From Lachnospiraceae bacterium UBA1721 (lineage in GTDB: Bacteria; Bacillota; Clostridia; Lachnospirales; Lachnospiraceae), in assembly GCA_002317155.1 (NCBI GenBank), contig DCIR01000057.1, positions 34,707 through 98,706 on the forward strand: a stretch of 64,000 nucleotides of DNA. Direction: 5' to 3'. Numbering within the stretch: the stretch's first letter is position 1; each line of letters begins with the position of its first letter. Positions 19,301-27,278 of this stretch are shown in pieces. A model generated the notes under the pieces. That model saw only the letters and a program-made list of their open reading frames with translations, had not been told where the DNA came from and ran no database searches. A program made the translations under genes and the position numbers.

Positions 19301-19336
19301 AAGAAGGATCCTGTTGTGGCTTTGAGATCTGAATAA
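16322..19336 (+). CDS. MacB/FtsX-type ABC protein, fused ATPase and permease with large outer domain
   Basis: Residues 1-225 are an ATPase of the LolD/MacB class with Walker A GPSGCGKTT (about 38-46), signature MSGGQMQRVAIARAL and Walker B ILADEPTGALD. After a charged linker a TM helix (about 275-298) leads into an extracellular region of roughly 560 residues. Three TM helices at the C-terminus carry the FtsX signature ERTKEIGILRAIGASKKDV. Such mechanotransmission proteins work without substrate passage through the membrane, for example in peptide resistance or lipoprotein handling. The outer domain is acidic and rich in Met, Gln and Glu, and I do not recognise a fold in it. No two-component genes are adjacent. 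Confidence 0.9.
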   Translation: MLELKKIRKDYPAGDGIVHALKGIDLKFRRSEFVSILGPSGCGKTTMLNIIGGLDQYTDGDLIINGRSTKDYKDRDWDTYRNNSIGFVFQSYNLIPHQTVLQNVELALTLSGVSKKERKERAKEALEKVGLGNQLSKRPAQMSGGQMQRVAIARALVNNPDIILADEPTGALDTETSVQVMDILKEISKDRLIIMVTHNPELAEQYSSRIIRILDGEITGDTDPMTAEQEEAEIAKDKEEIESRGGKRFKKPSMSVMTSFGLSLRNLFTKKGRTILTAFAGSIGIIGVALILSISTGLNTYIENVEEETLTSYPIQLESQTMSLSSILTAFMGTSEEGEEHDMNAVYQNDSLYNIMNALGNLEVTENDLKAFKEYLETNIELDEDGGIRDALTGVHYTYDLDLQIYTKNVDGDIIHSDIQQIMRELMMESMGISQSALTSLMGDSSAASMMGGGNQSAGRQVFEEMLPGLDGETVNAVIKKQYDCIYGHWPENYDEIVVILDENNEINDITLYALGLLPYDQVKAISDAAFNHTTIENPELSWSYEEICAQEYKLILNAESYSYDSEEGVYDDLKDTDAGLQYLYDNAVALKVVGIIRPNEDATTTMLRGTVGYTYKLVEYVVENNKKSDIIQKQIDNPDVDVFTGLVFESVASEYSDEKKAEEVKAYFDSLTDEEKAAMYVMFMSEPSEDELQQMVDQQMMGMDRQTIEATLIPSYAAQMNISEEQIKEYLAQMSDEDLFAIVREGLATQIKEQYAAGVMEQLSQVPEEQLVMGFEQMMNGSSTEDLAAKYFDVIDTSNGKYERNLNILGNVDLDDPSTINLYASSFENKDTIEAFIKEYNDNKDELEKIEYTDYIGLLMSSITTILNAITYVLIAFVAISLVVSSIMIGVITLISVQERTKEIGILRAIGASKKDVSGLFNAETIIIGFTSGIIGIVITIILCFPINAIIFKLTNISGLKAFLPPVAAVVLVIISVLLTLISGIIPSRSAAKKDPVVALRSE

Positions 19337-19374
19337 GTGATTGAGTTGTAAATGATTGATGGTTAATATTGGGG

Positions 19375-19502
19375 CGTGATATCTGCGATACATTGCAGAC
19401 ACGTTCTCACTAAGAAAAATGCGTATCGGTACTAAGCTCGAGAATCTCTCGCTAAGTGCCGACGCATTTTTTATTGTCTGCAATTGTATACGCAGAATCA
19501 CG
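19375..19502. repeat. Large nested palindrome between convergent genes
   Basis: Outer arms 19375-19401 and 19475-19502 are near-perfect reverse complements (core TGTCTGCAAT ... ATTGCAGACA) with only small bulges. Each arm also has its own TCTGC/GCAGA foldback. The inner part contains the terminator at 19415-19472. The 303-base gap 19337-19639 otherwise holds only the terminator of the malic enzyme gene. The element could be a bidirectional terminator or a small palindromic repeat (MITE/REP-like). Confidence 0.75.
19415..19472 (+). terminator. Long three-step hairpin terminator after the MacB-like gene
   Basis: AAAAATGCGT pairs with ACGCATTTTT, CGGTACT with AGTGCCG, and CGAGA with TCTCG around an ATC loop. 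The structure ends in six T and could also work on the other strand because of the A run on its left. Confidence 0.88.
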
Positions 19503-19574
19503 ATGGACAAATTGATTTAATAATATATACTGTTAATATTTATGAGCTTTATTCCTTTATATCCATATAAGGGG

Positions 19575-19606
19575 CAAAATAAAAGGCTGGCGATTAGCGC
19601 CAGCCT
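19575..19606 (-). terminator. Terminator of the malic enzyme gene
   Basis: Read on the minus strand, AGGCTGGCG and CGCCAGCCT form a nine-pair stem with a five-base loop, followed by a TTTTATTTT tract (plus-strand 19575-19583). Confidence 0.92.
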
Positions 19607-19639
19607 GTGTTGATTAATATAGATTATTTAATGATGAGA

Positions 19640-20791
19640 TTACTTGATGTACTTCTTAACTGCGTCAGCTACAAGCTCTGCAACCTTGGGGTTGAATGCT
19701 TCGGGCATGATGTTGTCATCTGAAAGTTCATCTTCAGGAACGAGACCTGCGATAGCGTTAGCAGCTGCAAGCTTCATTTCTTCAGTGATCTGTGTAGCAC
19801 GTCCTTCGAGAGCACCCTTGAAGATTCCGGGGAAAGCTACAACGTTGTTAACCTGGTTAGGGAAGTCGCTACGTCCGGTTCCTACTACACGAGCTCCTGC
19901 AGCCTTAGCAAGGTCAGGCATGATTTCGGGAGTGGGATTAGCCATAGCGAAGAGGATAGAATCCTTATTCATTGAAGCAACCATTTCCTGGCTGACAATT
20001 CCGGGAGCTGATACACCTACAAAGATGTCTGCGCCCTTCATTGCATCGGCAAGTGAACCGGTCATTCCTTCAAGGTTGGTAACCTCAACCATTTTCTGCT
20101 GCATCCAGTTAAGTCCTTCGGTAGTCTTAGAAAGAATACCTACTTTATCGCACATGATAACATTGGGGAAACCGTAAGTAAGAAGAAGCTTGGTGATTGC
20201 TACTCCGGCACTTCCGGCACCATTTACTACAACCTTACAGTCTTCCTTCTTTTTGCCTACAACCTTAAGTGCATTGATGATACCTGCAAGAACTACGATT
20301 GCGGTTCCGTGCTGATCATCATGGAATACAGGGATATCAAGTGTTGCCTTAAGTCTTTCCTCGATTTCAAAACAACGGGGAGCGGAGATATCTTCAAGGT
20401 TGATTCCACCAAAGCCGGGTGCGAGATAGGTAACTGCTTTGATGATTTCCTCAGTATCCTGAGTATCAAGGCAGATAGGAACTGCATTAACGCCACCAAA
20501 CTCCTTGAAAAGAACTGCCTTACCTTCCATAACAGGCATAGCAGCATAGGGTCCGATGTTGCCGAGACCGAGAACCGCGCTTCCGTCTGATACTACGGCA
20601 ACGGTGTTGGCTTTCATGGTATATTTGTAAGCGGCCTCCTTATCCTGAGCGATAACTCTGCAAGGCTCTGCAACGCCGGGGGTGTATGCGATTGAAAGAT
20701 CTTCGCGTGATTTTACGGGAGTTTTAGAAATGGTCTCAAGCTTACCATTCCATTCTTCATGCTTCTGAAGAGCAACTTCTCCAATGTTCAT
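19640..20791 (-). CDS. NAD(P)-dependent malic enzyme
   Basis: Oxidatively decarboxylates malate to pyruvate, linking C4 acids and pyruvate and supplying NAD(P)H. The 383-residue length matches the short bacterial class. Malic domain: SIAYTPGVAEPCR near the N-terminus, KEFGGVNAVPICLDT, and the metal/substrate segment FHDDQHGTAIV. The NAD domain has VVNGAGSAGVAI and FAMANPTPEI. The start at 20791 (MNIGEVAL) is preferred because AAGGAG lies a few bases upstream; further in-frame sequence upstream encodes an unlikely hydrophobic leader. It is monocistronic, convergent with the MacB-like gene and divergent from the EEP gene. Confidence 0.95.
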   Translation of the reverse strand: MNIGEVALQKHEEWNGKLETISKTPVKSREDLSIAYTPGVAEPCRVIAQDKEAAYKYTMKANTVAVVSDGSAVLGLGNIGPYAAMPVMEGKAVLFKEFGGVNAVPICLDTQDTEEIIKAVTYLAPGFGGINLEDISAPRCFEIEERLKATLDIPVFHDDQHGTAIVVLAGIINALKVVGKKKEDCKVVVNGAGSAGVAITKLLLTYGFPNVIMCDKVGILSKTTEGLNWMQQKMVEVTNLEGMTGSLADAMKGADIFVGVSAPGIVSQEMVASMNKDSILFAMANPTPEIMPDLAKAAGARVVGTGRSDFPNQVNNVVAFPGIFKGALEGRATQITEEMKLAAANAIAGLVPEDELSDDNIMPEAFNPKVAELVADAVKKYIK

Positions 20792-20880
20792 AGTATTTCT
20801 CCTTAATAAAATGATAACTTTAATCGGGTCTGAAAATAAATATATAAATAAAATAACATATTTCAAGCCATACAAACGCA

Positions 20881-20909
20881 ATTATACTCTAAACGGAAGT
20901 AAAATTAAA
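20881..20909 (-). promoter_or_regulatory. Putative promoter for the malic enzyme gene
   Basis: On the minus strand a perfect TATAAT (20881-20886) lies 17 bases downstream of a weak TTTAAT (20904-20909). The predicted leader is about 80 bases. Confidence 0.45.
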
Positions 20910-20945
20910 GGACAAAGAACATCATTTATTTGTTATATATGGATA

Positions 20946-20975
20946 TTGAAAAATACCTTGAATAAATCATATAAT
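20946..20975 (+). promoter_or_regulatory. Putative promoter directly abutting the EEP gene start
   Basis: TTGAAA (20946-20951), 18-base spacer, perfect TATAAT (20970-20975). Transcription would begin about seven bases later, at or next to the ATG at 20983, and no ribosome binding site is visible. The mRNA may be leaderless. Confidence 0.55.
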
Positions 20976-20982
20976 AAACAAC

Positions 20983-22095
20983 ATGAGTAAAAGTGGAGAA
21001 ATACGCAAAAAAAACAGAAAAAAGACTATTTTTACTGTTATAGGTTTAATCTTAGCTACAATTATTGCTTTAGCTGTGGCTTATTTGCTTTATGTATTTT
21101 CTGTATATCACAGAATTGATGATCATCAGTTGATACAGACAGCTCCGGCAGTTAATCAGTCGGCTGAAATAGGCACCGCAGTAAGCCTCGAACAGGAATA
21201 TACAATAGTCACATATAATGTCGGCTTCGGCGCATACAGCCCTGATTATACATTCTTTATGGATGGTGGAAAAAGTTCCTGGGCAAAGAGCAAAGAAAGT
21301 GCGACATCTCTGATTACAGGCGCAGGAGATTTGAGTTTATCCTTTGAGCCTGATTTTGTGTTGCTTCAGGAAATAGATGTGGACAGTACCAGAACTTATC
21401 ATCTCGATGAGCTTGAATTGCTTCGTAATAAGTTATCGGATTATGTAAGTAATTTTGCTGTGAATTATGATTCACCGTTTTTGCTTTATCCTTTTTATGA
21501 GCCTCATGGTTCGAGCTACGCGGGAATTGCTACATTTAGTAAGTATGATATAACTTCCGCTGAACGCAGAAGCCTTCCTATAAGCTCTAGTATGTCTAAG
21601 TTTGTTGATTTGGACAGATGCTACAGTGTCAGCAGAATTCCTACCGAGAATGGTAAGGAGCTGATTATAATCAATGTTCATATGTCAGCTTATGGCAGTT
21701 CTCCTGAGGTAAGAGCTGGACAGACCGCTATGCTCCGTGAGGAGATGGAGAAAGAATATGCGGCTGGTAACTACGTAATTGTAGGCGGTGATTATAATCA
21801 TAACCTTAAGCTTTACGACGATTACGGTAATATGGGATGGGCTAAGGCATATGGAAGAGACTTGATTCCTGAAACATTCACTTTTGCAATTGATTTATTG
21901 GATGAAGAAATAAGGTATCAGATGCATAACAGCTGCAGAGATTCGGGAAAGCCGGTCGGAGTATATAATAATACCATTACTTTGGATGGATTTATTATTT
22001 CAGATAATATTGAATGTATTGAATATTATAATTATGATTCCGGTTATTTGTATTCGGACCATGATCCTGTAGTTATGACATTCGTACTTAAATAG
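20983..22095 (+). CDS. Membrane-anchored endonuclease/exonuclease/phosphatase-family protein
   Basis: EEP-superfamily phosphohydrolase of 370 residues. A basic N-terminus and one TM helix (about 17-42) should place the domain outside the cell. Family motifs are present: VTYNVGFG, the metal Glu in LLQEID, INVHMS, GGDYNHN and the terminal SDHDPVVMTF. The substrate could be a phospholipid, sugar phosphate or nucleic acid; the motifs do not decide. No ribosome binding site is seen before the ATG, and a promoter -10 box ends seven bases upstream. ispF follows 14 bases after the stop. Confidence 0.87.
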   Translation: MSKSGEIRKKNRKKTIFTVIGLILATIIALAVAYLLYVFSVYHRIDDHQLIQTAPAVNQSAEIGTAVSLEQEYTIVTYNVGFGAYSPDYTFFMDGGKSSWAKSKESATSLITGAGDLSLSFEPDFVLLQEIDVDSTRTYHLDELELLRNKLSDYVSNFAVNYDSPFLLYPFYEPHGSSYAGIATFSKYDITSAERRSLPISSSMSKFVDLDRCYSVSRIPTENGKELIIINVHMSAYGSSPEVRAGQTAMLREEMEKEYAAGNYVIVGGDYNHNLKLYDDYGNMGWAKAYGRDLIPETFTFAIDLLDEEIRYQMHNSCRDSGKPVGVYNNTITLDGFIISDNIECIEYYNYDSGYLYSDHDPVVMTFVLK

Positions 22096-22109
22096 ATAAT
22101 GAGGATAAT

Positions 22110-22661
22110 ATGAGAGTAGGTACAGGTTATGATGTACATCGCCTTGTGGAAGGCAGAAAATGTATAATTGGTGGAGTGGATATTCCGTACGAGAAGGGCT
22201 TGCTTGGACATTCCGATGCGGATGTATTGTTACATGCGATAATGGATGCATTATTGGGAGCAGCCGCACTTGGCGATATAGGTAAGCATTTCCCTGATTC
22301 GGACCCTTTGTATAAGGGAATATCATCGATTGAGCTTTTGCGTCATGTAGGTGAACTCATTGCGGTTGAGGGCTATGTTATCGAAAATATAGACTCTACG
22401 ATTATTGCACAGGCCCCTAAAATGAGACCTCATATTGATACAATGAGACAAAATATAGCAGATGCGCTTTGTATAGATATTAATCAGGTCAGCGTCAAAG
22501 CGACGACAGAGGAAGGCCTTGGATTTACCGGTAGTGGTGAAGGTATTTCTGCACAGGCTATTTGTGCACTTGCAAGTGCTTTTGATTATACTGATTTATC
22601 GGCAGTATACGGCTCTGCAGGAGGATGTAGTGGCTGTAGCGGCTGCGCCGGAAGAGACTGA
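22110..22661 (+). CDS. ispF: 2-C-methyl-D-erythritol 2,4-cyclodiphosphate synthase with Cys-rich tail
   Basis: MEP-pathway enzyme forming the cyclic diphosphate intermediate. The metal ligands are visible in GTGYDVHRL (Asp8, His10) and GHSDADVLLHA, and the C-terminal TTEEGLGFTGSGEGI segment is typical. The enzyme is usually about 158 residues; this one has 183 because of a tail containing GGCSGCSGCAGRD, with three Cys in seven residues. The tail ends 45 bases before cysS, which raises the possibility of a Cys-responsive signal (see findings). dxs and ispA of the same pathway are near 40-43 kb. Confidence 0.95.
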   Translation: MRVGTGYDVHRLVEGRKCIIGGVDIPYEKGLLGHSDADVLLHAIMDALLGAAALGDIGKHFPDSDPLYKGISSIELLRHVGELIAVEGYVIENIDSTIIAQAPKMRPHIDTMRQNIADALCIDINQVSVKATTEEGLGFTGSGEGISAQAICALASAFDYTDLSAVYGSAGGCSGCSGCAGRD

Positions 22662-22706
22662 AAAACAAGTGCTTTAACATAAACGATTATTATTTGGAGG
22701 ATAGAT

Positions 22707-24122
22707 ATGTATATTTTTAATTCACTTACAAAGAAGGTTGAGCTTTTCAAACCCAATGTAGAGGGCAAGGTTGCTATGTATACCTGCGGACCTACCGTTT
22801 ACCATTTTGCACATATAGGTAATCTCAGAAGCTATCTTATGGAGGATATTCTGGAAAAGCTTCTCAGATATAGTGGATATGATGTTAAGAGAGTAATGAA
22901 TATTACCGATGTAGGACATCTTTCTTCTGATGCCGATACCGGTGAGGATAAGATGCTTAAGGGTGCTAAGCGTGAGCATAAGACCGTTCTTGAGATTGCA
23001 CAGTTTTATACAGATGCATTTATGGAAGACTGCCGCAAGCTCAACATTAAAAAGCCTGATGTTGTAGAGCCTGCAACAAACTGCATTGATGAGTTTATCA
23101 ATATGATTAAGGTCCTTCTTGAAAAGGGATATGCATATCAGGCAGGTGAGAATATCTATTTTGATACCTCAAAGCTCGAGAATTATTATGTATTCGGTAA
23201 TATGAGCGAAGACGATATGATGGTTGGTGTTCGTGACGATGTTACTGAGGATACCAACAAGAGAAACAAGAATGACTTTGTTCTCTGGTTTACCAAGTCA
23301 AAGTTTGAAGACCAGGCGCTTAAGTGGGACAGCCCTTGGGGAGTAGGATATCCCGGATGGCATATTGAGTGCTCATGCATCAGTATGAAGCATCTTGGCG
23401 AATATATGGATATTCACTGCGGTGGAATTGATAATATGTTCCCTCATCATACCAACGAGATTGCACAGAGTGAAGCATTTGTCGGACACAAGTGGTGCAA
23501 TTACTGGTTCCATGTTCATCATCTTAATGATGAGACCGGAAAAATGAGTAAGAGCAAGGGAGAATTCCTTACCGTATCTCTTCTTGAGTCAAAAGGATAT
23601 GATCCTATTGCATACAGATTCTTTGCACTTCAGTCACATTATCGTAAGCCTCTTACTTTTTCATATGAGGCACTTGATCAGGCTGCTTCTACATTAAAGA
23701 AGCTTAAGAATAAGATAGCTGCAATCCCTGCTGAAGGTACTGCGAATGATGCAACTGTTAAGGAATGGCACGATAAGTTCGCTGAGACTGTAGGTAATGA
23801 CTGCAATACCGCAATGGGTATTACAATGCTCTATGATGTACTCAAGGCAGATCTTGACGGTGCTACCAAGCGTGCTGTTATCGCTGATTTTGATTATGTT
23901 CTTGGACTTAATCTTCTTGTTGCCAAGGAAGAGGAAGCACAGCCTGAGCTTAGTGCTGAGGATGTAGAACTTGCGGCATTTGTTGAGGACAAAATTGCAG
24001 AACGTAAGGAAGCTAAGAAGGCTAAGGATTTTGCACGCGCTGATGCTATCAGAAATGAGCTTCTCGAGCAGGGTATCGTTATTGAGGATACTCGTGAGGG
24101 CGTAAAATGGCACAGAGCATAA
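22707..24122 (+). CDS. cysS: Cysteinyl-tRNA synthetase
   Basis: Class I synthetase of 471 residues. Signatures: the zinc Cys and HIGH-type motif in MYTCGPTVYHFAHIGNLRSY, further zinc ligands around WHIECS and the HHTNE segment, and KMSKSKG as the KMSKS loop. The N-terminal 'FNSLTKKVELFKP' start is normal. GGAGG lies upstream of the ATG. mrnC begins inside its last codons, giving the conserved Firmicute order cysS-mrnC-rlmB-sigH. Confidence 0.97.
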   Translation: MYIFNSLTKKVELFKPNVEGKVAMYTCGPTVYHFAHIGNLRSYLMEDILEKLLRYSGYDVKRVMNITDVGHLSSDADTGEDKMLKGAKREHKTVLEIAQFYTDAFMEDCRKLNIKKPDVVEPATNCIDEFINMIKVLLEKGYAYQAGENIYFDTSKLENYYVFGNMSEDDMMVGVRDDVTEDTNKRNKNDFVLWFTKSKFEDQALKWDSPWGVGYPGWHIECSCISMKHLGEYMDIHCGGIDNMFPHHTNEIAQSEAFVGHKWCNYWFHVHHLNDETGKMSKSKGEFLTVSLLESKGYDPIAYRFFALQSHYRKPLTFSYEALDQAASTLKKLKNKIAAIPAEGTANDATVKEWHDKFAETVGNDCNTAMGITMLYDVLKADLDGATKRAVIADFDYVLGLNLLVAKEEEAQPELSAEDVELAAFVEDKIAERKEAKKAKDFARADAIRNELLEQGIVIEDTREGVKWHRA

Positions 24123-24556
24123 ATGTACTTGAACAGATAAAAGAAACATTTGAATGCGCGGAAAAGGATATTAACGGTTATTCACCGTTGACTCTTGCGT
24201 ATATTGGTGATGATTTCTATGATTTGATAATCAGAACTGTAGTCGTGGAGAGAGCCAACAGACCTGCAAATGAACTCCATAAGATGACAGTTCAGTATGT
24301 AAAGGCACAGACGCAGGCTGAAATAGCTGAAGCTTTGGCGGCTGCCGAAGGTGTACTTACAGAAAAAGAAGCCGATATTTATCGCAGAGGTCGTAATGCG
24401 AAGTCACACACTACAGCTAAAAACGCCAGTGTTACAGATTACAGAAGAGCTACGGGCTTTGAGGCTTTGATTGGATATTTGTATTTGACCGGACAGCAGG
24501 AACGCGCTTGTTTACTGGTTAAGCAGGGACTAGAAATTACCGGGCGCACTATTTAA
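24107..24556 (+). CDS. mrnC: Mini-ribonuclease III
   Basis: Catalytic-domain-only RNase III that matures 23S rRNA ends in Firmicutes. The 149 residues carry the family segment LTLAYIGDDFYDLIIR, where the acidic residues bind Mg2+, and RRGRNAK. It has no double-stranded-RNA-binding domain, as expected. The start overlaps the cysS end by 16 bases, with AGGG suitably placed in the cysS coding sequence. Its position between cysS and rlmB matches B. subtilis mrnC. Confidence 0.94.
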   Translation: MAQSINVLEQIKETFECAEKDINGYSPLTLAYIGDDFYDLIIRTVVVERANRPANELHKMTVQYVKAQTQAEIAEALAAAEGVLTEKEADIYRRGRNAKSHTTAKNASVTDYRRATGFEALIGYLYLTGQQERACLLVKQGLEITGRTI

Positions 24557-24579
24557 TTGTTTGAAATAAGGATTTTATT

Positions 24580-25320
24580 ATGGGATACCAGGAATTTACA
24601 ATTGAAGGCAGGAATGCGGTTATTGAGGCCTTCAGAAGCGGAAAGACGATAGATAAGTTATATATTCTAGACGGATGTCAGGACGGACCTATTGTTACTA
24701 TTAAGAGAGAAGCTAAAAAAGGTGATACACTTATTAAGTTTGTAACCAAGGAAAGACTTGATCAGATGTCTGAAACCGGTAAGCATCAGGGTGTTATTGC
24801 TGTCGCAGCTGCTTATGAGTACTCAGAGGTTAGTGATATCCTTGCACTTGCTAAGGAAAAGGGCGAACCACCGTTTATTTTCCTTCTTGATAATATAGAG
24901 GATCCCCATAATCTGGGAGCTATTATTAGAACTGCAAATCTTGCAGGTGCGCATGGAGTTATTATTCCTAAAAACAGAGCGGTAGGTCTTACTGCAACAG
25001 TAGCAAGAACTTCAGCCGGTGCGCTTAATTATACGCCTGTTGCTAAGGTTACCAATATGGCGAAGACTATAGAGGAACTTAAAAAAGAAGGTCTATGGTT
25101 CGTGTGCGCTGATATGGGTGGAACTACTATGTATGACCTTGATCTTAAGGGACCTATCGGTTTGGTTATAGGTAATGAAGGTGAAGGTGTTGGAAGACTT
25201 GTTAAGGAAAAGTGCGATATGATCGCATCAATTCCAATGAAGGGTGATATCGATTCGCTTAATGCATCTGTGGCCGCAGGTATTCTTGCGTATGAGATAG
25301 TAAGACAGAGACTTCAGTAA
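24580..25320 (+). CDS. rlmB: 23S rRNA (guanosine-2'-O)-methyltransferase, RlmB type
   Basis: SpoU-family methyltransferase of 246 residues. It starts with a substrate-binding domain (EGRNAVIEAFRSGKTIDKL), then the SPOUT knot domain with DNIEDPHNLGAIIRTANLAG, GLVIGNEGEGVGRLV and the closing SLNASVAAGILAYEI motif. It modifies 23S rRNA if it is the true RlmB; other SpoU paralogues cannot be excluded, but the synteny with cysS, mrnC and sigH supports this assignment. A 69-base gap precedes sigH. Confidence 0.92.
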   Translation: MGYQEFTIEGRNAVIEAFRSGKTIDKLYILDGCQDGPIVTIKREAKKGDTLIKFVTKERLDQMSETGKHQGVIAVAAAYEYSEVSDILALAKEKGEPPFIFLLDNIEDPHNLGAIIRTANLAGAHGVIIPKNRAVGLTATVARTSAGALNYTPVAKVTNMAKTIEELKKEGLWFVCADMGGTTMYDLDLKGPIGLVIGNEGEGVGRLVKEKCDMIASIPMKGDIDSLNASVAAGILAYEIVRQRLQ

Positions 25321-25389
25321 AGCAGTACATAATATATTAAGATATTAAGTAAACCTAAGTTGATGATGATTTGACTTAAAGGAGTTAAT

Positions 25390-26025
25390 TTGGCTGGTAA
25401 TTACGACGCAAATAAGTATTCGGAATATTCTGATGAGGAACTCATCGAAAGATACAGAAGTGGTGAAAATGCCATTATGGATTTTTTGATGATTAAGTAT
25501 AAAAATTTGGTACTCAGTAAGACCAAATCATTATATCTTCTCGGTGGTGAGACTGAGGATCTGATTCAGGAGGGCATGATTGGCCTGTTTCAGGCAGTCA
25601 ATGATTATGATTTTGGGCGTGATGCCAGTTTTTTTACTTTTGCGGATTTGTGTGTAACCAGAAAAATATATAACGCAATTAAGGCTTCAAATGAAAAGAA
25701 GCATTCATTCTTAAATAACTATGTGTCTCTGTATGCATCAACAGAAGGAGAGGATCAGTCTGAGGGACCGGCGTTGGCAGAGCGTCTTTCTAATGCTGAT
25801 GACAGTGATCCTGAAAAGATGGCACTCATAGGAGAATTGAAGGATGAATTGATTACAGCTATAAATGAAGAACTTACTGATTTAGAGCGAGAGAATTTTT
25901 TATTGTATCTGACCGGTATGACTAACAGCGAAATCGCTAGAGTCATCGGCAGAAGTCCCAAAGAAACAGATAATGCTATTCAGCGTGCTAAGGTAAAGCT
26001 GAAGAAAATAATAAAGCATAGGTAA
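25390..26025 (+). CDS. sigH: RNA polymerase sigma factor, SigH (sigma-30) type
   Basis: Group 3 sigma factor of 211 residues matching B. subtilis SigH over its length: SDEELIERYRSGENAIMDFL at the start, region 2 with DLIQEGMIGLFQAVNDYD and TFADLCVTRKIYNAI, and a region 4 helix-turn-helix near the C-terminus. The start codon is TTG with AAAGGAG five bases upstream. SigH starts sporulation and competence programmes in Bacillus; in non-sporulating Lachnospiraceae its role is less clear. Synteny with rlmB supports the assignment. Confidence 0.93.
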   Translation: MAGNYDANKYSEYSDEELIERYRSGENAIMDFLMIKYKNLVLSKTKSLYLLGGETEDLIQEGMIGLFQAVNDYDFGRDASFFTFADLCVTRKIYNAIKASNEKKHSFLNNYVSLYASTEGEDQSEGPALAERLSNADDSDPEKMALIGELKDELITAINEELTDLERENFLLYLTGMTNSEIARVIGRSPKETDNAIQRAKVKLKKIIKHR

Positions 26026-26039
26026 GGAGCATATTAACA

Positions 26040-26294
26040 ATGGCAAGAAAAGACAGCATGGAAAGAGCAATGGAGAAGGTTGGAGGATTTGCTACAGCCA
26101 AGAAGAACGTTGTTATTCAGTATCAGGGAAGAGAACGCAATGAGGAGCATATCCTGCAGCAGATTAAGAAGGATATACTTTCTAAGGGCGTTAAGGATGA
26201 TGAGATAGAGGTTTTGGATATCTATGTTAAGCCTGAAGAAAACGCAATCTTTTATGTTGTAAATAAAAATATAGACGGTTCTATTGCATTTTAA
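26040..26294 (+). CDS. DUF6465 family protein
   Basis: 84-residue protein of unknown function. The C-terminal 60 residues (YQGRERNEEHILQQI ... DIYVKPEENAIFYVVN) match what I know as DUF6465, a small domain common in Lachnospiraceae. The N-terminus is basic with Arg and Lys clusters. TAAGGAGC lies before the ATG, 14 bases after sigH, so it is probably co-transcribed with sigH. Confidence 0.82.
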   Translation: MARKDSMERAMEKVGGFATAKKNVVIQYQGRERNEEHILQQIKKDILSKGVKDDEIEVLDIYVKPEENAIFYVVNKNIDGSIAF

Positions 26295-26366
26295 TTCTTG
26301 TGATAGTAACTGATAGGATTATTGGTATTAATTGAAAGGATAAGCTATTTATTAGCAGGTATATTT

Positions 26367-27119
26367 ATGGTAGTTTATGTTGTTGCAAATCAAAAGGGCG
26401 GAATCGGAAAGACTACAACCGCAACCAATCTTGCAGGAATACTCGGTAAAAAGGGAAAGGTTCTTCTTATTGATGCTGATCCGCAGGGTAACAGCACAAG
26501 TACATATGAGGCACAGGTTACTGACCATGCGACTCTCTATGATGTAATAATCGACTCTGATAAGCTTCCTTTGGAGGATGCAGTTCAGCACCTTCCTAAC
26601 GGTGATATTGTTGCATCTGACCCTTTGCTTGCTAAGGCAGAGAAGATGCTTGACGGAGATGTAGAGGGATTTTATAGACTCAAGGATGCTATCGATATGC
26701 TTGACGGATATGATTATGTTGTGATTGATACGGCTCCCTCACTTAACATCACTCTTTATAACTGCCTGATAGCAGCTGATAAGGTTATTATCCCTGTTAC
26801 GGCCGATTCATATGCAATGCAGGGTATTGACCAGTTAAATGAGACTATAATGGCGGTAAAGCGTAGACAGAATCGTAATCTTGAAATTGCAGGTCTTTTG
26901 TTAGTTAAATATTCAGGAAGATCAAATCTTGAGAGAGAGACAAAGCTTGCTATTGAGGAACACGCTCAGAAGATGGGAACCAAGCTCTTTAATACTACTG
27001 TAAGAGAGTGTGTTAAGACCAAGGAAGCGCAGGAATGCAAGAAGCTTCTTATCGATTATGCTCCAAAGTGTAACACTTGTGTTGACTATGTAGCATTTGT
27101 AGAAGAGTTATTGAAATAA
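26367..27119 (+). CDS. ParA/Soj-family ATPase
   Basis: MinD/ParA-type P-loop ATPase of about 250 residues. It starts MVVYVVANQKGGIGKTTTA, with the deviant Walker A including both Lys residues, then LLIDADPQGNSTS and DYVVIDTAPS. The start at 26367 is chosen because the P-loop should begin within the first few residues; an upstream in-frame TTG at 26322 adds an implausible hydrophobic stretch. There is no parB or parS-like gene beside it, so it is an orphan ParA that may position something other than the chromosome. A bidirectional terminator follows. Confidence 0.9.
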   Translation: MVVYVVANQKGGIGKTTTATNLAGILGKKGKVLLIDADPQGNSTSTYEAQVTDHATLYDVIIDSDKLPLEDAVQHLPNGDIVASDPLLAKAEKMLDGDVEGFYRLKDAIDMLDGYDYVVIDTAPSLNITLYNCLIAADKVIIPVTADSYAMQGIDQLNETIMAVKRRQNRNLEIAGLLLVKYSGRSNLERETKLAIEEHAQKMGTKLFNTTVRECVKTKEAQECKKLLIDYAPKCNTCVDYVAFVEELLK

Positions 27120-27202
27120 ATAAGTGTTATTGAAGTAAACAAGAGTTATTAAAATAAAATAAGATAATATAATATAATTTATAGGTTGTATGAAGTCTAA
27201 AA

Positions 27203-27236
27203 GAAGCCCATGCAGATAATACGCATGGGCTTTCTT
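27203..27236. terminator. Bidirectional terminator between parA-like gene and malQ
   Basis: AGCCCATGC (27205-27213) pairs with GCATGGGCT (27223-27231). T-rich runs follow the stem on both strands, as expected between convergent genes. Confidence 0.9.
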
Positions 27237-27278
27237 GGTTATTTCACGTATGTTTTTGTGTAATATTTAATGTAAGAT

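Noticed and set aside
20800..20881. Longer malic enzyme N-terminus
   Set aside because: It would add about 30 hydrophobic and basic residues not found in the family, and the Shine-Dalgarno sequence favours 20791.
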